A stretch of DNA of 64,000 nucleotides from Isoetes taiwanensis (lineage: Eukaryota; Streptophyta; Lycopodiopsida; Isoetales; Isoetaceae): assembly GCA_021234155.1 (NCBI GenBank), contig JAJEKV010000059.1:1159844-1223843 (forward strand), read 5' to 3'. Numbering within the stretch: position 1 is the first letter of the stretch; each line of letters opens with the position of its first letter. The notes below the pieces were generated by a model. The model was not told the DNA's origin. It did not search any database and saw only the letters and a list, made by a program, of their open reading frames with translations. Positions 24,999 to 36,462 of the stretch are shown here, piece after piece. The position numbers and the translations under genes are program-made.

Positions 24999-27106
24999 TC
25001 AAATACTGAAATCAATGATGTGATCTAGCAATCTTCTTGTATTTCTCAATGTTCCGCCGAGCAATAAGTTTTGCAATCTTCCTGATGAAGCGCCAATATC
25101 ATTCTCACGCGTGTAGTAATTTTCTGCATATGCATCGCCCTCATCAACAGATCCCCTCTCCCCTTTGTCATGATCATCTTTATCCAAGTGGTCCTCCTTT
25201 TCCATTGGCTCCTGGAATGAAATAGTTATGACACTTATAAATCTAATAATAAATTACAAATGTGAAGATCAAAAGTAAAGTTTGATGAATACCTCAAGAG
25301 GACGATCTTCCAACACCTGTTGTTCTTCATGCATGTCTTCATCCTCTTTCTCATTCCCACCTTGATCTCGATCCTCAACTTGATCCCGATCATCATTTTG
25401 ATCTCCATTACGGTCATCTCATCATCCTCATCCTCATCCTTATCCTCGTCCTCCTCGTCCATGTCCTCGTCCTCCTCGTCCATGTCCTCGTCCTCGTCGT
25501 TGCGTCACCCCCATCCTCATAATTTGGATCCTCATCTTCCCCTTCGTCTTCATCATCCTCAACCTCTTCTACTATGTCTTTCTAATATGGAAAGTAGAGT
25601 GTAAAGTTAACAGGACACATGGAATAATAGAATAACAAAGAAAATATTTAGATGCTACAATGTCATACCATACCTTATTTTCCTTTTGTGTTCGGCTCCT
25701 TGCTTTTGGTCCACAAAAATCTCGAGGGTTAAATACAAAAACCAAATGAAATAAAGATAAGTTAGATGACTTACAAGGAAAAAAAAGAAAAACTTACTCA
25801 ATAACTTACAAATCCTGGCTTTTGTCCATCCTCAATCATCATTCCTCTGTACGCTTTGTACCCTATCGGTTTAATTTTGTGCAAGATTTTGTCTCCCGAG
25901 TAAAGACCCCAAGCTTTGAAATTGAAAATTGTATCGCATAAAAATAAAGTAGATCATTAATCTAATTAATACTTTAACCAACATTTATACAATACCATTG
26001 AGCATAACAAAAAACAGAAAAAAATAAGAGGTATATTATACATATGCTGCATGTATTCCATCGCATCCCCCTCTTCCAGTCTTTGGAACATATTTCCTAG
26101 CAGCTGTAGCTCTCCTTTGATGCTCATGTGGTTGGAACATGGAGGCTTTGAATATTTTCCATGTCTCTTCCCAGATGTTAATGGGCCTGCATTTTATTCC
26201 TTTGCATATCTTTTTGCACAAGTTGTCCCTATATTTAAGTGCGGATTAGTATATGCATATATATAATGATAAGTGTAAAAAAGGAAAAAGAAAAAGGAAG
26301 AAGCCAAAGAATTAGATAAAGTTGGAGAAAGAAACATACTTCCAACGATTCCATCTCTTCGCCATAATTCCAAGAATGTATTCCACAAAAACACCCTTTC
26401 CATAAGTCCTCTGCACTGCTTCGACAGCTTCATATTTTCGGCTTTGCTTAACTTGTGGCCATGTTTTGTTGATCTGAGTACCACAATAATGCCGCATGGG
26501 AATTGCACAAGTATTTGTAAAGCCTCGTCCCTGCTCGTCCATATGAAGGCTACCTCCCTTTGAATAGAAGACCTATACCAACACCTATTTGAGCATTACT
26601 TACATCTCGACACAATAAAATTGATCATATCTCTCCTTTCGGAGGCTTTGTAAACTCGATCTCCATTGTTGTTTCCTCCTCGCGGTCACTCGAGTATGCA
26701 TCCTCGTCTATAGTGAGTGGATGTTGTTCAATGCTTAATGAGTCCTAGCGCTTACCCGTCCAATGAGTAGAAGAAGAACGGCTAGCTCTTCGCTTCGAGG
26801 ACTTGGCTATTGACGGGGTAGACTGTAATCTACTGGCAAGTTGTTCTTGCATCACCTATTGGCAAGTATTCGAGCCATGTCCTCGGAGGTAGAGGTAGTG
26901 TTGGACACCAATGGCCCTTTGCCCTTTTTGCTTTTCCTTGTTATCACTAGAAAAAATAAGAAAATATTAGAATTTAAGAGATAATGCAATCGAGATAACA
27001 TCAATGGAGAACAAGCAACCCAAACTAGTAAAGGCGAGAAACAACTCACAACAATAAATCCACCAACTCGAAACAATAGACTTTGACAAGGTTCCAATAT
27101 TAACAT
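24999..27106 (-). pseudogene. Plant transposase-like (CACTA/Transposase_24-type) gene remnant
   Basis: Several minus-strand open stretches in order look like exons of the accessory transposase protein of plant En/Spm-type elements. They are a Lys-rich start (26,852-27,000), a segment with GRGFTNTCAIPMRHYCGTQ and ILGIMAKRWNRWK (26,330-26,542), a segment with a Trp-rich helix and RRATAARKYVPKTGRGG (26,036-26,221), IKPIGYKAYRGMMIEDGQ (about 25,815-25,910), a strongly acidic Asp/Glu tract (25,420-25,500) and a tail at 24,999-25,205. Resemblance is in layout and a few motifs. I did not find terminal inverted repeats or the main transposase. Confidence 0.4.
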
Positions 27107-27263
27107 GGTATTGACATGGTTCCAATATTGAAATTAAGATGACTCGAAACATTGGGCTTTGACATGGTTTCAATATTGATATTAACATCTCAAAGAGGCT
27201 TGTTGACAAATGTAAGCCACTGTTTTTATGCAGCTGTAGTGCAAGGGCCAAGCCATTTCTCAA

Positions 27264-28053
27264 TTGCTAACACCCTATTCTTAAGATACCTTGTCAAAAC
27301 AACCACAACTTAAAAAGCAATGGTATATTTAATATACCGCCACCATTGTAACAATGAGATAAATAAAAATACTGTAGCTTTTGCAGGTAATGTAGCATCG
27401 GCCTGTGCAAGCAGCTGAACTTGACTTTGCAAATTCCAATCAAAGGTAGGCCTAAACCTCGTGGTGGTGAATTTCAAATACTGACACCATGCTCAATTGA
27501 ATTGTTATCCAGATTGTTATCTAGGGAACTGTTATTGCCATCAGTGCCATCATGTGCTGTTACTGCCATCATATCCAGATTTGATTGGGTAAGTCATTTA
27601 ACCAAGTCAAGGGCCCCCGTAATACACCCAAGGCCGTTTACCATAGTTTAAACTTGTCACGGGGGGAACTTTGAACATGTAAAGCACTTGCATTGTTAAC
27701 TGACCAGCTTGCTCCTGAAGGACTATATTTGCAATTTCTTGAGCATCCAGAAGTAGCATGTGTTCCTAGGCTAAAGTTTCTGTAGTGCATACAGCACCTT
27801 CAGCTTAAGTTTATTGTAGAAGTCTACGCATATTATATAGCAGTATGCTATCATGTTCCTACGCATCCAATAAGGCTCTTAAGACATGGGGTTGGTTACC
27901 AGAACTTCAGTTAAAGCAAGAGTCCTTGAGCACATAAATCAGCTTCCAACCCTTTCGCGTGCTTGAAATGTATACCTACCATTCCTACTTGTATATTTCT
28001 ATATTATTTATCCTGCAGTCAACCACAAGAAATCATTTTGATAAATCTATGCA
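27264..28053. other. No gene recognised
   Basis: Intergenic sequence between the transposase-like remnant and the solo LTR. Short frames only. Confidence 0.4.
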
Positions 28054-29370
28054 TGTGACGTCCCCTACTTCCTCTACGATTCACACATCGTATTAGAAGG
28101 CGGAGCATATCCCCTGTCAGCCAAACTGGTAGGGGCCATCCACCTGACACCACTCTAAGTGGAATGAGCCAGCAAAAGAGTGGATGTGTCATTCACCCGT
28201 CTCTCTTCGGGTCGACATAGCTGCGAAAGCATGAATAAACATGAGCAGATAATATCAATATATCAATACAATCACCTCAAGGTGAACACATCATAATCTT
28301 CACATATACAACAACATCAACATGAGCAATAACAACAAGGGAAATGCTACCCGGGGCTCAGACTCAAGGGGGTTCGACTAACGGCTTGGGCCTCCAGAAG
28401 TCATTGCAGACAGAATTCATGGCAAATGGATTTGGCTGGCATAAGAACATGGCTGAGGGTAGTCCACTCCATCTGCCCCTCCCGTGCACACTTTGCAGAG
28501 TAGGTTGAAAAGTATTGGGACCTGACCATAGCCTGCCGGGTGCATAGCCAAAGGGGCTACTGCTGGGTTGCATTTCCCCAGTCCCAATGAGGCAGGAGGG
28601 GAGTCACCTCCCCTCCAGAGGCATCCATGCCCATCACAGGTGGCTAGAGGGCCACTGCCCGTATTCGACTTGAACCTCATGGAAGGTGACGCATCACCCC
28701 AGAGGTGTCGAGCTCATGCCTTGCCCACACTGAGTGACAAGCCATTAACCCTAGCCCACATAGACCCCTGGTAGGCTTTACACACCAAAGGGGTCAAATC
28801 ATGATGGGACAAGTTCCTCCTTGTCAACCGGTCTAGCCCCGCCACCAACAACCAGGCGGGCTCCTGTGTACGGGCCGCATGTATTTGGGAACTAGTAGGC
28901 TGTCTAGGATCATCTGTTATATAGGCTTTAGGCCTCTACCCCCCTTCCCAATACATGGAGGTCACAGAGTGAAATACCAACATCATCATAGAACTGAAAT
29001 GAAGAATAACATCTAATCTATCTACCTAAACATCCAGAGTTAGGTTCCTTTATTAGGGCTTATGATCTCGGGATCTGTAAGGCCTCTACGGCTGAACTAA
29101 CATGCTAAACCAGCTTATTGCCTAACCAAAAGGCGGCTTTGCACAACAAAATGACTAATTACCTGCTACTCGACCTGCTCCAGATCCTTGGAATGCATCC
29201 ATGCCTCTGATCCTGCTGAAGACTGCTGCTACTCGAAGATCTGTTGTGCAAAGGCAGCTTTTCAGAGCCTGGCAATGCGAATTGGGGTCTTGGCTTGGCC
29301 GAAATGGCTCAAGAGAACCCTAAATGCGAGAGAAGGAAAGGAGCTCAAGGAAAACCCTAAATGCAAAGAG
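28054..29370 (-). mobile_element. Solo LTR of the element B/C family, U3 missing
   Basis: Minus-orientation LTR starting TGTGACGTCCCC on the plus strand, closely matching the element C 5' LTR (63,395 onward). The match to the element B LTRs is reverse-complement. No PBS lies beside it, so it is solo. Homology ends near the leader-proximal AAACCCTAA-type repeats (about 29,320-29,370), and the U3 part is absent. No target duplication is apparent. Confidence 0.8.
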
Positions 29371-29397
29371 AAGAAAGATTTAGAAGCACAGTTTCAT

Positions 29398-29428
29398 TAT
29401 ATATGGACTTCTTGTAAGTCCATATATA
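29398..29428 (+). repeat. Perfect 13-bp hairpin
   Basis: TATATATGGACTT, five-base loop CTTGT, then AAGTCCATATATA. It sits just beyond the recognisable solo LTR end and could be the end of a small palindromic insert or simply AT-rich chance. Confidence 0.75.
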
Positions 29429-31829
29429 TCTCAAATTGCTCAAAAGTGTGTAGAATAGAGGGTATTTAGTACAAAGTAAGTCCCTTCAGATCTGAAATTA
29501 CCACGGCAACTAGAAAAAATGGTGTACTTATGTAGAATAAAATCATGTAGAACTACATTAAGACAGTACAAATATACATAAATATTTAATTTTGAAAGGT
29601 TCACATATAGAAATTGACATTCAAATAGGGTATTTCCCAGTTTGACAAGTTGTATTTAAATATTACCTTCTGCTCTAAGATTAATAGAACACAGATTAAA
29701 AGTTCATAGACTTTATGAGCTAACATTAGGGCGGATTTGGGGTCTCAAAATGGCCTCCTATCAGCCATTCCACGTCATATTTCCGCTCCTTTTTTCCCAT
29801 GCCACCTAGGATACCAAAATCTCATCATTACAGATTTACTTGGAATATTCTCCCGGAATAAGGGGGATTGCGCATTCATGGCGCCATATGTATTTAATTC
29901 TGTTGGTTGTCAGACAGGCTGATGCAACATGTGGCGCTTTTAATAAGCCACTTGCATTATAGCATACCTGCAACTCATGACGGTGCCTCTTGATTTGTCA
30001 GATACCAAGCGTGCGTGTCACCGATTCTTGCGCTATTTTCATTTAGAGGCCATGGCCATACAAGCTTCCCGCCTTCCACATTTCAAAATTTGAATGTATA
30101 GGTTGAAGCTTTGTATCAGACTTTCTTTTCGAGGCGCTGCGGCTGCGCCTTATGGGTGGTTCACATGGAGAAGTTTAGGCCCTCCGCTGAGTTTACGCGA
30201 GTCAAGATCGATTAAAAAATTTAGCGGCCAGATCAGCCTACATAAGTTGGATCTTGCAAGGGCTGATTTTCCAAAACGGGGCTGAATTTTTTTGCCTCGG
30301 CCAAGTTCAGCGAGGTTTTAAGCCGGCCATACCCATGATTCATCCATGTGAACCCAAAGATTAAGGGATCTTTACTTCATCCCAATACAGACTTTCCGCC
30401 CCTACAATTCGAAATTTGAATTTGCTTAATGTATAAAAGCACGGATTGTAGGAGAATGGACTTTTCGATTTCCATGTGCACGTTGCAAATTTCAAAAATG
30501 AGGTTAGTACGGACGTTCGGCTCACACGAAGCGAATTGTGCTGGGGCATAAAAATTGTACACCTTCATTTCGCGCCGTGCGATCCACGCAGTATGGAGGA
30601 TCCAACTGACTCACGAATATGCTCCAGTCTTCAATCGCAAAAAAGGAGGTCTAAAAAATAAGAATTTAGACCTCGACGTGTTGTGTCTTGCAGGCTCAAA
30701 AAGTGTTGACATCTGGGCAGATGGCAGTTTATATCCATTGGATCCGTCAAGAAACCGTCATTTCAGGACGTTTCAAGTTTAGTCCGATTTTGTGGTGATG
30801 GTAACTCTGGCCTCCTAGGATATTGTGAGAGATTGAGAGAGGATGAAGGCATTCGGAATCGAATACATTAGAGGTAATTTGAGATCTCATTTTGTCCCAT
30901 TAAGGGATGCTTAAAAAGCCACATCAGCTTTTTAAACTGTCCAATAAGAGAAGAGCTCCAGTGTATTTTATTCCAGTATTATGTGGCAGCAGTTCTAACT
31001 AACTTTTGCAGTGTCATTTTTCTACTATAACTTTTGATCAAAAACTCCGATTCGAACACTATTTGTGGCAATGGATTCGTCTCCTCAAGATCTTTCTAAT
31101 GACAACCCATTGTTATATCTTTTGGGATGTAAATATATAAGAAAAGAGCAAAAAACCATATTTTTTAAGGTTAACACATATGGCTTGTATTGAAATACAT
31201 CATAACCATATATCACTTGAAAGATCTTTTCATTCTGCATCTAATGCAACAAACGCCGCAGCATTTTCATGAGTAGATCAAAAGTTATAGGGAAAAAACG
31301 ACAGCAATGAAGTTGTTAATGCTACATTAATTGCAGTTTGATGTAGAGTACTCATTCTATTGGAGGATTCTTATGGGGACAAAAGGAGATCTCAAATTAC
31401 CTCTAATGCAGTTCCTTGAGATGAGCTGCTTCCGATAAGGAAGGGGAAATGTCCGTGAAGATGCTAATAAATGACATTATACTTTGCAATGTGAAGGGTT
31501 TATACATTCTTGAAGTACAAAGGTTATGGTGTTTGTGTTTAGATACCGCTAATACAAGAAGTCTTTGACTACCTTTAACAATAGATTCTTTTAAAACTCT
31601 ATTGCTATTTAAATTATAGCAAAAATGAGTCTTGAAAGCCTTTAAGTAGTAGAAGAACTCTTTGACTAGTTATCCATTTGATGACCATTTTTTAAGAAAA
31701 TATGATATGTGACGTTCTTATATGCAAACATTCATAAAATTTATGAACATTGAAGGTCAAAGCCATCCTTGTTTAAAGAGGATTTATGATGCGAAATCTT
31801 CATGCGCAGAAGTAATTGCATATAAGAAA
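29429..31829. other. No gene recognised
   Basis: Short frames on both strands, none with domain motifs or splice-supported continuity. Confidence 0.4.
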
Positions 31830-32672
31830 TTCGCCTGGTGTGATCCTTGCGTAAAAAAGTAAATAGAAACACAAATATTCAACTTACAACTTAGCGTAAA
31901 AAAATAGTATTTTAATAAACCAACACTTTATATACGAACACTTTACACTTTAAATAAGATATTTCTTTCTTTCCTTTTACTTGAAAGCTATTTTTTTTTC
32001 AAGATGGATCATACCAAGTTTAATAATACATATAAAAAAAAAGGGACACACTAAATTCGCATGGTGTGATCCACTTTCTTATTTGTTGTCAAATTAAAAT
32101 TAAACACAAGTACTCATTCCTATTTGTATCTAAAATGCTTTACCACTCTTAAGTACATAAGTCATTATCCCTTTTCAAAGAGCATATTATTTTTCAAGAA
32201 GGATCACACCAAGTTTAATAGTACATATGCAACAAAAAATGGAACACACTAAATTAAGATCGTGTGATCCCACTTTCTTATTTGTTGTCAAATTAAAATT
32301 AAACACAAGTACCCTTCTCATTTAATGCTTTACCACCCCAAGTGCATAAAGTTATTAGTCCTTTTCAAAGAGCATATCTTTTTAAGAAGGATCACATCAA
32401 GCATCCTATTTGCATCTAAAATACTTTACCAACTCTAGTAGTACATAAAGTTATTAGCCCTTTTCAAAAAGCAAACACTTTATCAATAAATGAGCACGCC
32501 ACATATCCACACTTAACTTCAAATAAGACACATATATATTTCTTTTATTAAAAGATAATCAAAGTAATTTTACTATAGGAAGTCATGTTTTTTTCCAAAA
32601 AGATCACACCAAGCTTAATTTTGTATAAGCTAAAAGGTTGGAATATACTAAATTCGCATGGTGTGATCCACT
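31830..32672 (+). repeat. Degenerate repeat built on inverted GGATCACACC / GGTGTGATCC pairs
   Basis: The decamer GGATCACACC (or a one-base variant) and its exact reverse complement alternate. Pairs start at 32,006/32,063, 32,201/32,261 and 32,601/32,660, each 57-60 bp apart. Unpaired copies are at 31,837 and 32,389, with further copies at 33,372 and 33,432. Between members the text AAGTTTAATAnTACATAT and CACTAAATTCGCAT is shared, and ACTTTCTTATTTGTTGTC follows. Each unit could fold into a hairpin. It looks like a decayed family of small inverted-repeat elements. Confidence 0.7.
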
Positions 32673-34181
32673 TTCTTGTTTGTTGTCAATAGATAATAAC
32701 ACCAAGTCCCTCATCAATAGTCTCCCATTTGCATATAAAATATGTATCATTCCAAGTTATATTATGTTTTATGAACTTAACTTTTTCAAAGAGGGTCCCA
32801 AAGCAAAATACAAACACATAATCAATAAGCCAACACTTTACCAACAACCAAAGCTTTATTAAATAAGATTTTTATGTTATTTTATCAAACCTAACAATGT
32901 TTCCATATGTGACACTTTGAGTTAACTCGATCCAAAGGCTCATGAAAGTTTACATTTTATACAATATGTCTTTGGAGCTTTTGTGTTGTGGCATTAGTAA
33001 ACACCTCTAATGGAGCAAATATTTTGTAACTCATTTTTTCAACAACCCTGGATGCACGTCTTATCAAACATTTCTTCATTGCAAGGACACCATTCTCATA
33101 AGGCTTGCACAATTCGCTTAAACGAGGTCATGGGACGACTTTCAAGCTCGGCTCCCACAATTTTACAACGTAAAACTAGATGTCCATTGCCCTGAATGTA
33201 TATCTTGGAAAAGCATGTCTCTTATGTCCATATGTTAGACAACAACGATGCCAAGAATGCTTTTCCCTAGTCCCAAATCCCCCACATCCGATAAATATAG
33301 CCCAAAGAAAAAATATTTGATTCGGTGAGTGAATATAAATCAAGAAGAGGGAAGAAAAAAAAAAGAAGCAAGGATCACATGACGCTTGAAATCTCACTAC
33401 ACATTTACAAAGTGCATATGCATTTTCGCATGGTGTGATCCACGTGATATTGAGGGTGCAAATTTGCAAATATCCTCCTCTTCAAACCCCTTCCCCCCTC
33501 CCTTCCCTTTTTTTTTTTGCAATATACTATCCATAGCATTTATTTTGAACCTATAGTTCTACCTATTCATTGCATTATGAATGTCGCCCGGCGATGTAAC
33601 TCTATAGTCATCCTTTTTAGGATAGCATTCTCACCCACAAGCCTATGGATAGATATCCTTCCACCGTCATGCCTTTATTGTTTTGTAAGTGATGAACTGC
33701 AGGAAGCAATGTAGGAGTACTAGGAGCAATGATGGATGCAATTAGAGATACAGACGGTCGTTGAATTGTAAGAATGAATGGCAGGAGCAATAACGATGAA
33801 TGGGAAGAGCTGAAAAGTAGGAAAACTTCAGAATGAAAATTTGGGTAGTAAAAACATGGCATGTAACGACGTTTGTTTGTCCGACATCGCCTCGCCGTTG
33901 TTGCTTAACTCTATGCTCTCGCCGCGAAAAACACGTGACACTATTGAAGACTTGGATTCCAAATGAAGAGCGAAGGCGGAGAGGATGCACGTAGCAGCGC
34001 TAATGTGAACAATGGAAATCTTGGTGCCAAAATTTGAAAAGGTGGTTGGTGCATGTGGGCATGTGCACAGTAGGCGGGAAAAGTAGCCATTATTTTGGTC
34101 CGCGATACGATTTTCGAAAAATGCGGGCCATTAATGTGGTTGCAATAAATGCACAAACATGTCCTATGAAATTTCGCCATG
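32673..34181. other. No gene recognised
   Basis: AT-rich intergenic sequence leading up to element B. Apart from the 33,372/33,432 copies of the inverted decamer I see nothing to annotate. Confidence 0.4.
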
Positions 34182-34186
34182 TGGAT
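34182..34186 (+). repeat. Element B target-site duplication, left copy
   Basis: TGGAT here and at 47,173-47,177 flank the element, the 5-bp length usual for Ty3/gypsy integrases. Confidence 0.8.
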
Positions 34187-35747
34187 TAGACGTTCCAAAG
34201 ATAATATACCTAACACGATATATTATATCAAGCCACGTTACACGCATACGTCACAAGTGACATGTACTTGAGAGTAGGACAACGTTGCACCTAGGAGCTA
34301 AAGGTTGCACCTAGGGGGCAACCTTGGATGTTGGGTATGTAATTAAACATACACAACAAAAGGTTCCTTGTGGATGCCCTAACCTAGATAGGGTCTATAT
34401 AAGGGCTAAAACCCTAGACCCTAGCTCTCCTTTCACTTTGCCAATTAGGGTTTTCTAGAGCTTCCTTTCCTCTTTTCATAATTAGGGCTTTCCCCGGGCC
34501 AATTCGCCAAGGTAAGGCTCGAAATCGCATTGCCAGTTCAAAAGTCGGATTTGCACAACAAAGTTGCCGAGTAGCACCGCTTTCGCAAGATCGGGAGCAT
34601 GGACGCCTTCCAAGGATCAGAGCAAGCCAAGGAGCGGTGTATCTAGTTGTTCTCACAGCAAAACCGCCTTTAGGCATGGCAATATACGGTTTAGTATGTT
34701 AGATCATCTCCGGAAGCCTCAGAGATCCCTAGATCCGAGACTCTAACGAATGAACCTAACATTGGATGTTAAGTAGATAGATTGATATGATTCTCTATCT
34801 CTGCTCGCGGATATTGCATGTATTCCACTCTGCGGATCTCCTTGTTGTGGGAAGGGGGTAGAGACCCAAAGGTCGTGGTAGAAGATGCTCCTAGCATAGC
34901 ACCTTAGTTCCCACGTAAAATGCCGCGGTATGTGAGCCCACCGGGCCGTGGGTGAAGGGGCAAGGCCGGTTGATAAGGAGGAACTTGTCTCATCGCTGAC
35001 TGACCCTCCCTCCGGTAGTAAAGCCTATCGGGGTCTTTGCCGGCTAGGTTTAATGGCTTGCCACCGCGTGTGGGCAAGGCATGAGCTCGACACCGTGGGG
35101 TGGTGGATATGACCTTCCGGTGAGTTCAAGTCGAATAAGGACAAGTGGCCCTCTAGCCGCTGCGATGAGCATGGATACCTCCGGAGGAGAGGCAACTCTC
35201 TTCCCCGCCCATCGGGGTTGGGGAGATGCAACCCAGCAGTAGTAGCCCCTCCGGCTATTCACCCGGCAAGGCTACGGCCAAGTCCCAACACTTTTCAAAC
35301 CTACTCGCAAAGTGTGCACAGGGAGGGGCGAATGGAGTGGACTACCCTAAGCCATGTTCTATGCCAGCCAAATCCATTGCCATGAATTGCCTCGCAATGA
35401 ACTCGGAGGCCCTAGCCGCCGGGCCATCCCCTTGAGTCTCGAGCCACCGGTAGGACCTTCCCTTTGTATTATTGTTATGAAGGTATTGCCGACTCGTGGA
35501 TGTTGCTATTGTTATGGTGATTATGTTGTATATTATTAGTTGTGCTCACGCTTTGTTTGTTACGCTTCCGCAGATAGGGTCGCATCCGATGGAAGACGGA
35601 TGAATGACACATCCACTCTTCCCTTGCCGGGCTCGGCCCCATGGGAGTGGAGTCAGTGGATGGCCCCGTCGTGCACCGCTAGTGGGGAATGCTCCTCCTT
35701 CGAAAGTAACGATCGCGGGCATCATATAAGGAGTAGGGGACGCCACG
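34187..35747 (+). mobile_element. Element B 5' LTR
   Basis: 1,561 bp, starting TAGACGTTCC (the usual TG start mutated to TA) and ending GGGGACGCCACG against GGGGACGTCACA in the 3' LTR. It contains a TATA box and a run of AAACCCTA-type repeats around the expected transcription start. The start was placed by the TGGAT duplication. Confidence 0.88.
34396..34403 (+). promoter_or_regulatory. Element B LTR TATA box
   Basis: TATATAAG about 210 bp into the LTR, followed by the AAACCCTAGACCC block where transcription would start. In the 3' LTR the same place reads CTATATGGGC, a decayed box. Confidence 0.65.
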
Positions 35748-35748
35748 G

Positions 35749-35760
35749 TGGTATCAGAGC
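35749..35760 (+). other. Element B primer-binding site (initiator tRNA-Met)
   Basis: TGGTATCAGAGC, complementary to the initiator tRNA-Met 3' end, one base after the LTR. This exact 12-mer is shared with element A. Confidence 0.93.
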
Positions 35761-35961
35761 ATGATCTTGGCATCCAAGATCGAAAGACCGCCATTTTCCC
35801 TTTAGGACTAACAAGAGATTCGAAGTCTTGGGGTATAGCCACCCAAGCAAGAGCTTCGAGCAATTGGGAAAATTTCCAATTTTTGGGTAGATTTTAGCTC
35901 CATGATAGATTGCTAGTGAAGTGTAGCATCTTTCCCAACCTAAATTGGTTAAAAAAATAGG

Positions 35962-36243
35962 CCACCCCTCACGAGTGCGCCAAAGACCATTCGGCCAAGA
36001 AACCGATTCTCCCAGCGCATTGCGGTGAGTGGTTGACCTCCGCTGACCCTAGTTAGGTGTCCCAATTAATTAAGATAATGGTGTAGTTGGCTTATTCCCT
36101 TAGTTCTGGATAGGTTTGTATATTATAACACTAAGAAACTCCCCGTAAATTGTAAAATAGCCTCTGAAGCGAGCCGACCCACAGAGGCGCCAAAGACCAT
36201 TCGGTTGGTAATCCGACCGCCCAAAGACTTGTGTGAGTGGTGG
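35962..36243 (+). repeat. Leader hairpin modules, two copies (element B)
   Basis: Copies at 35,962-36,035 and 36,173-36,243, about 211 bp apart. Each opens with CCACCCCTCAC-GAGTGCGCC-like sequence and closes with GCG-(T)G-GTGAGTGGT, which are complementary, so RNA or single-stranded DNA can form a long outer stem. A smaller inner stem lies around TTCGG...CCGA. The module lies between the PBS and the H3-like ORF, where retroelement packaging and dimerisation signals occur. Its function is unknown. Confidence 0.8.
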
Positions 36244-36462
36244 GTGTTTTGGAGTATGGTGAGCCCAAATGAATGCCTCGTACCTTCGCTAATGCCCTAG
36301 TTGTTTTTTTTCCCCATATGAATTGCAGGTCCCAACCCTAAATTCCACCTCCCTATAAATACAAAATTAGGGTTCCCATTTTACCCCCACCTTTCCCGGA
36401 GAACAGCTCGCCCAAGAAGACGATCTTCAGGCGCCAAAGCTCGAAACCCGACAAACAAAAGC

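Noticed and set aside
31830-33445. CRISPR-like array
   Set aside because: Repeats are inverted, degenerate and unevenly spaced between units, in a plant genome context.
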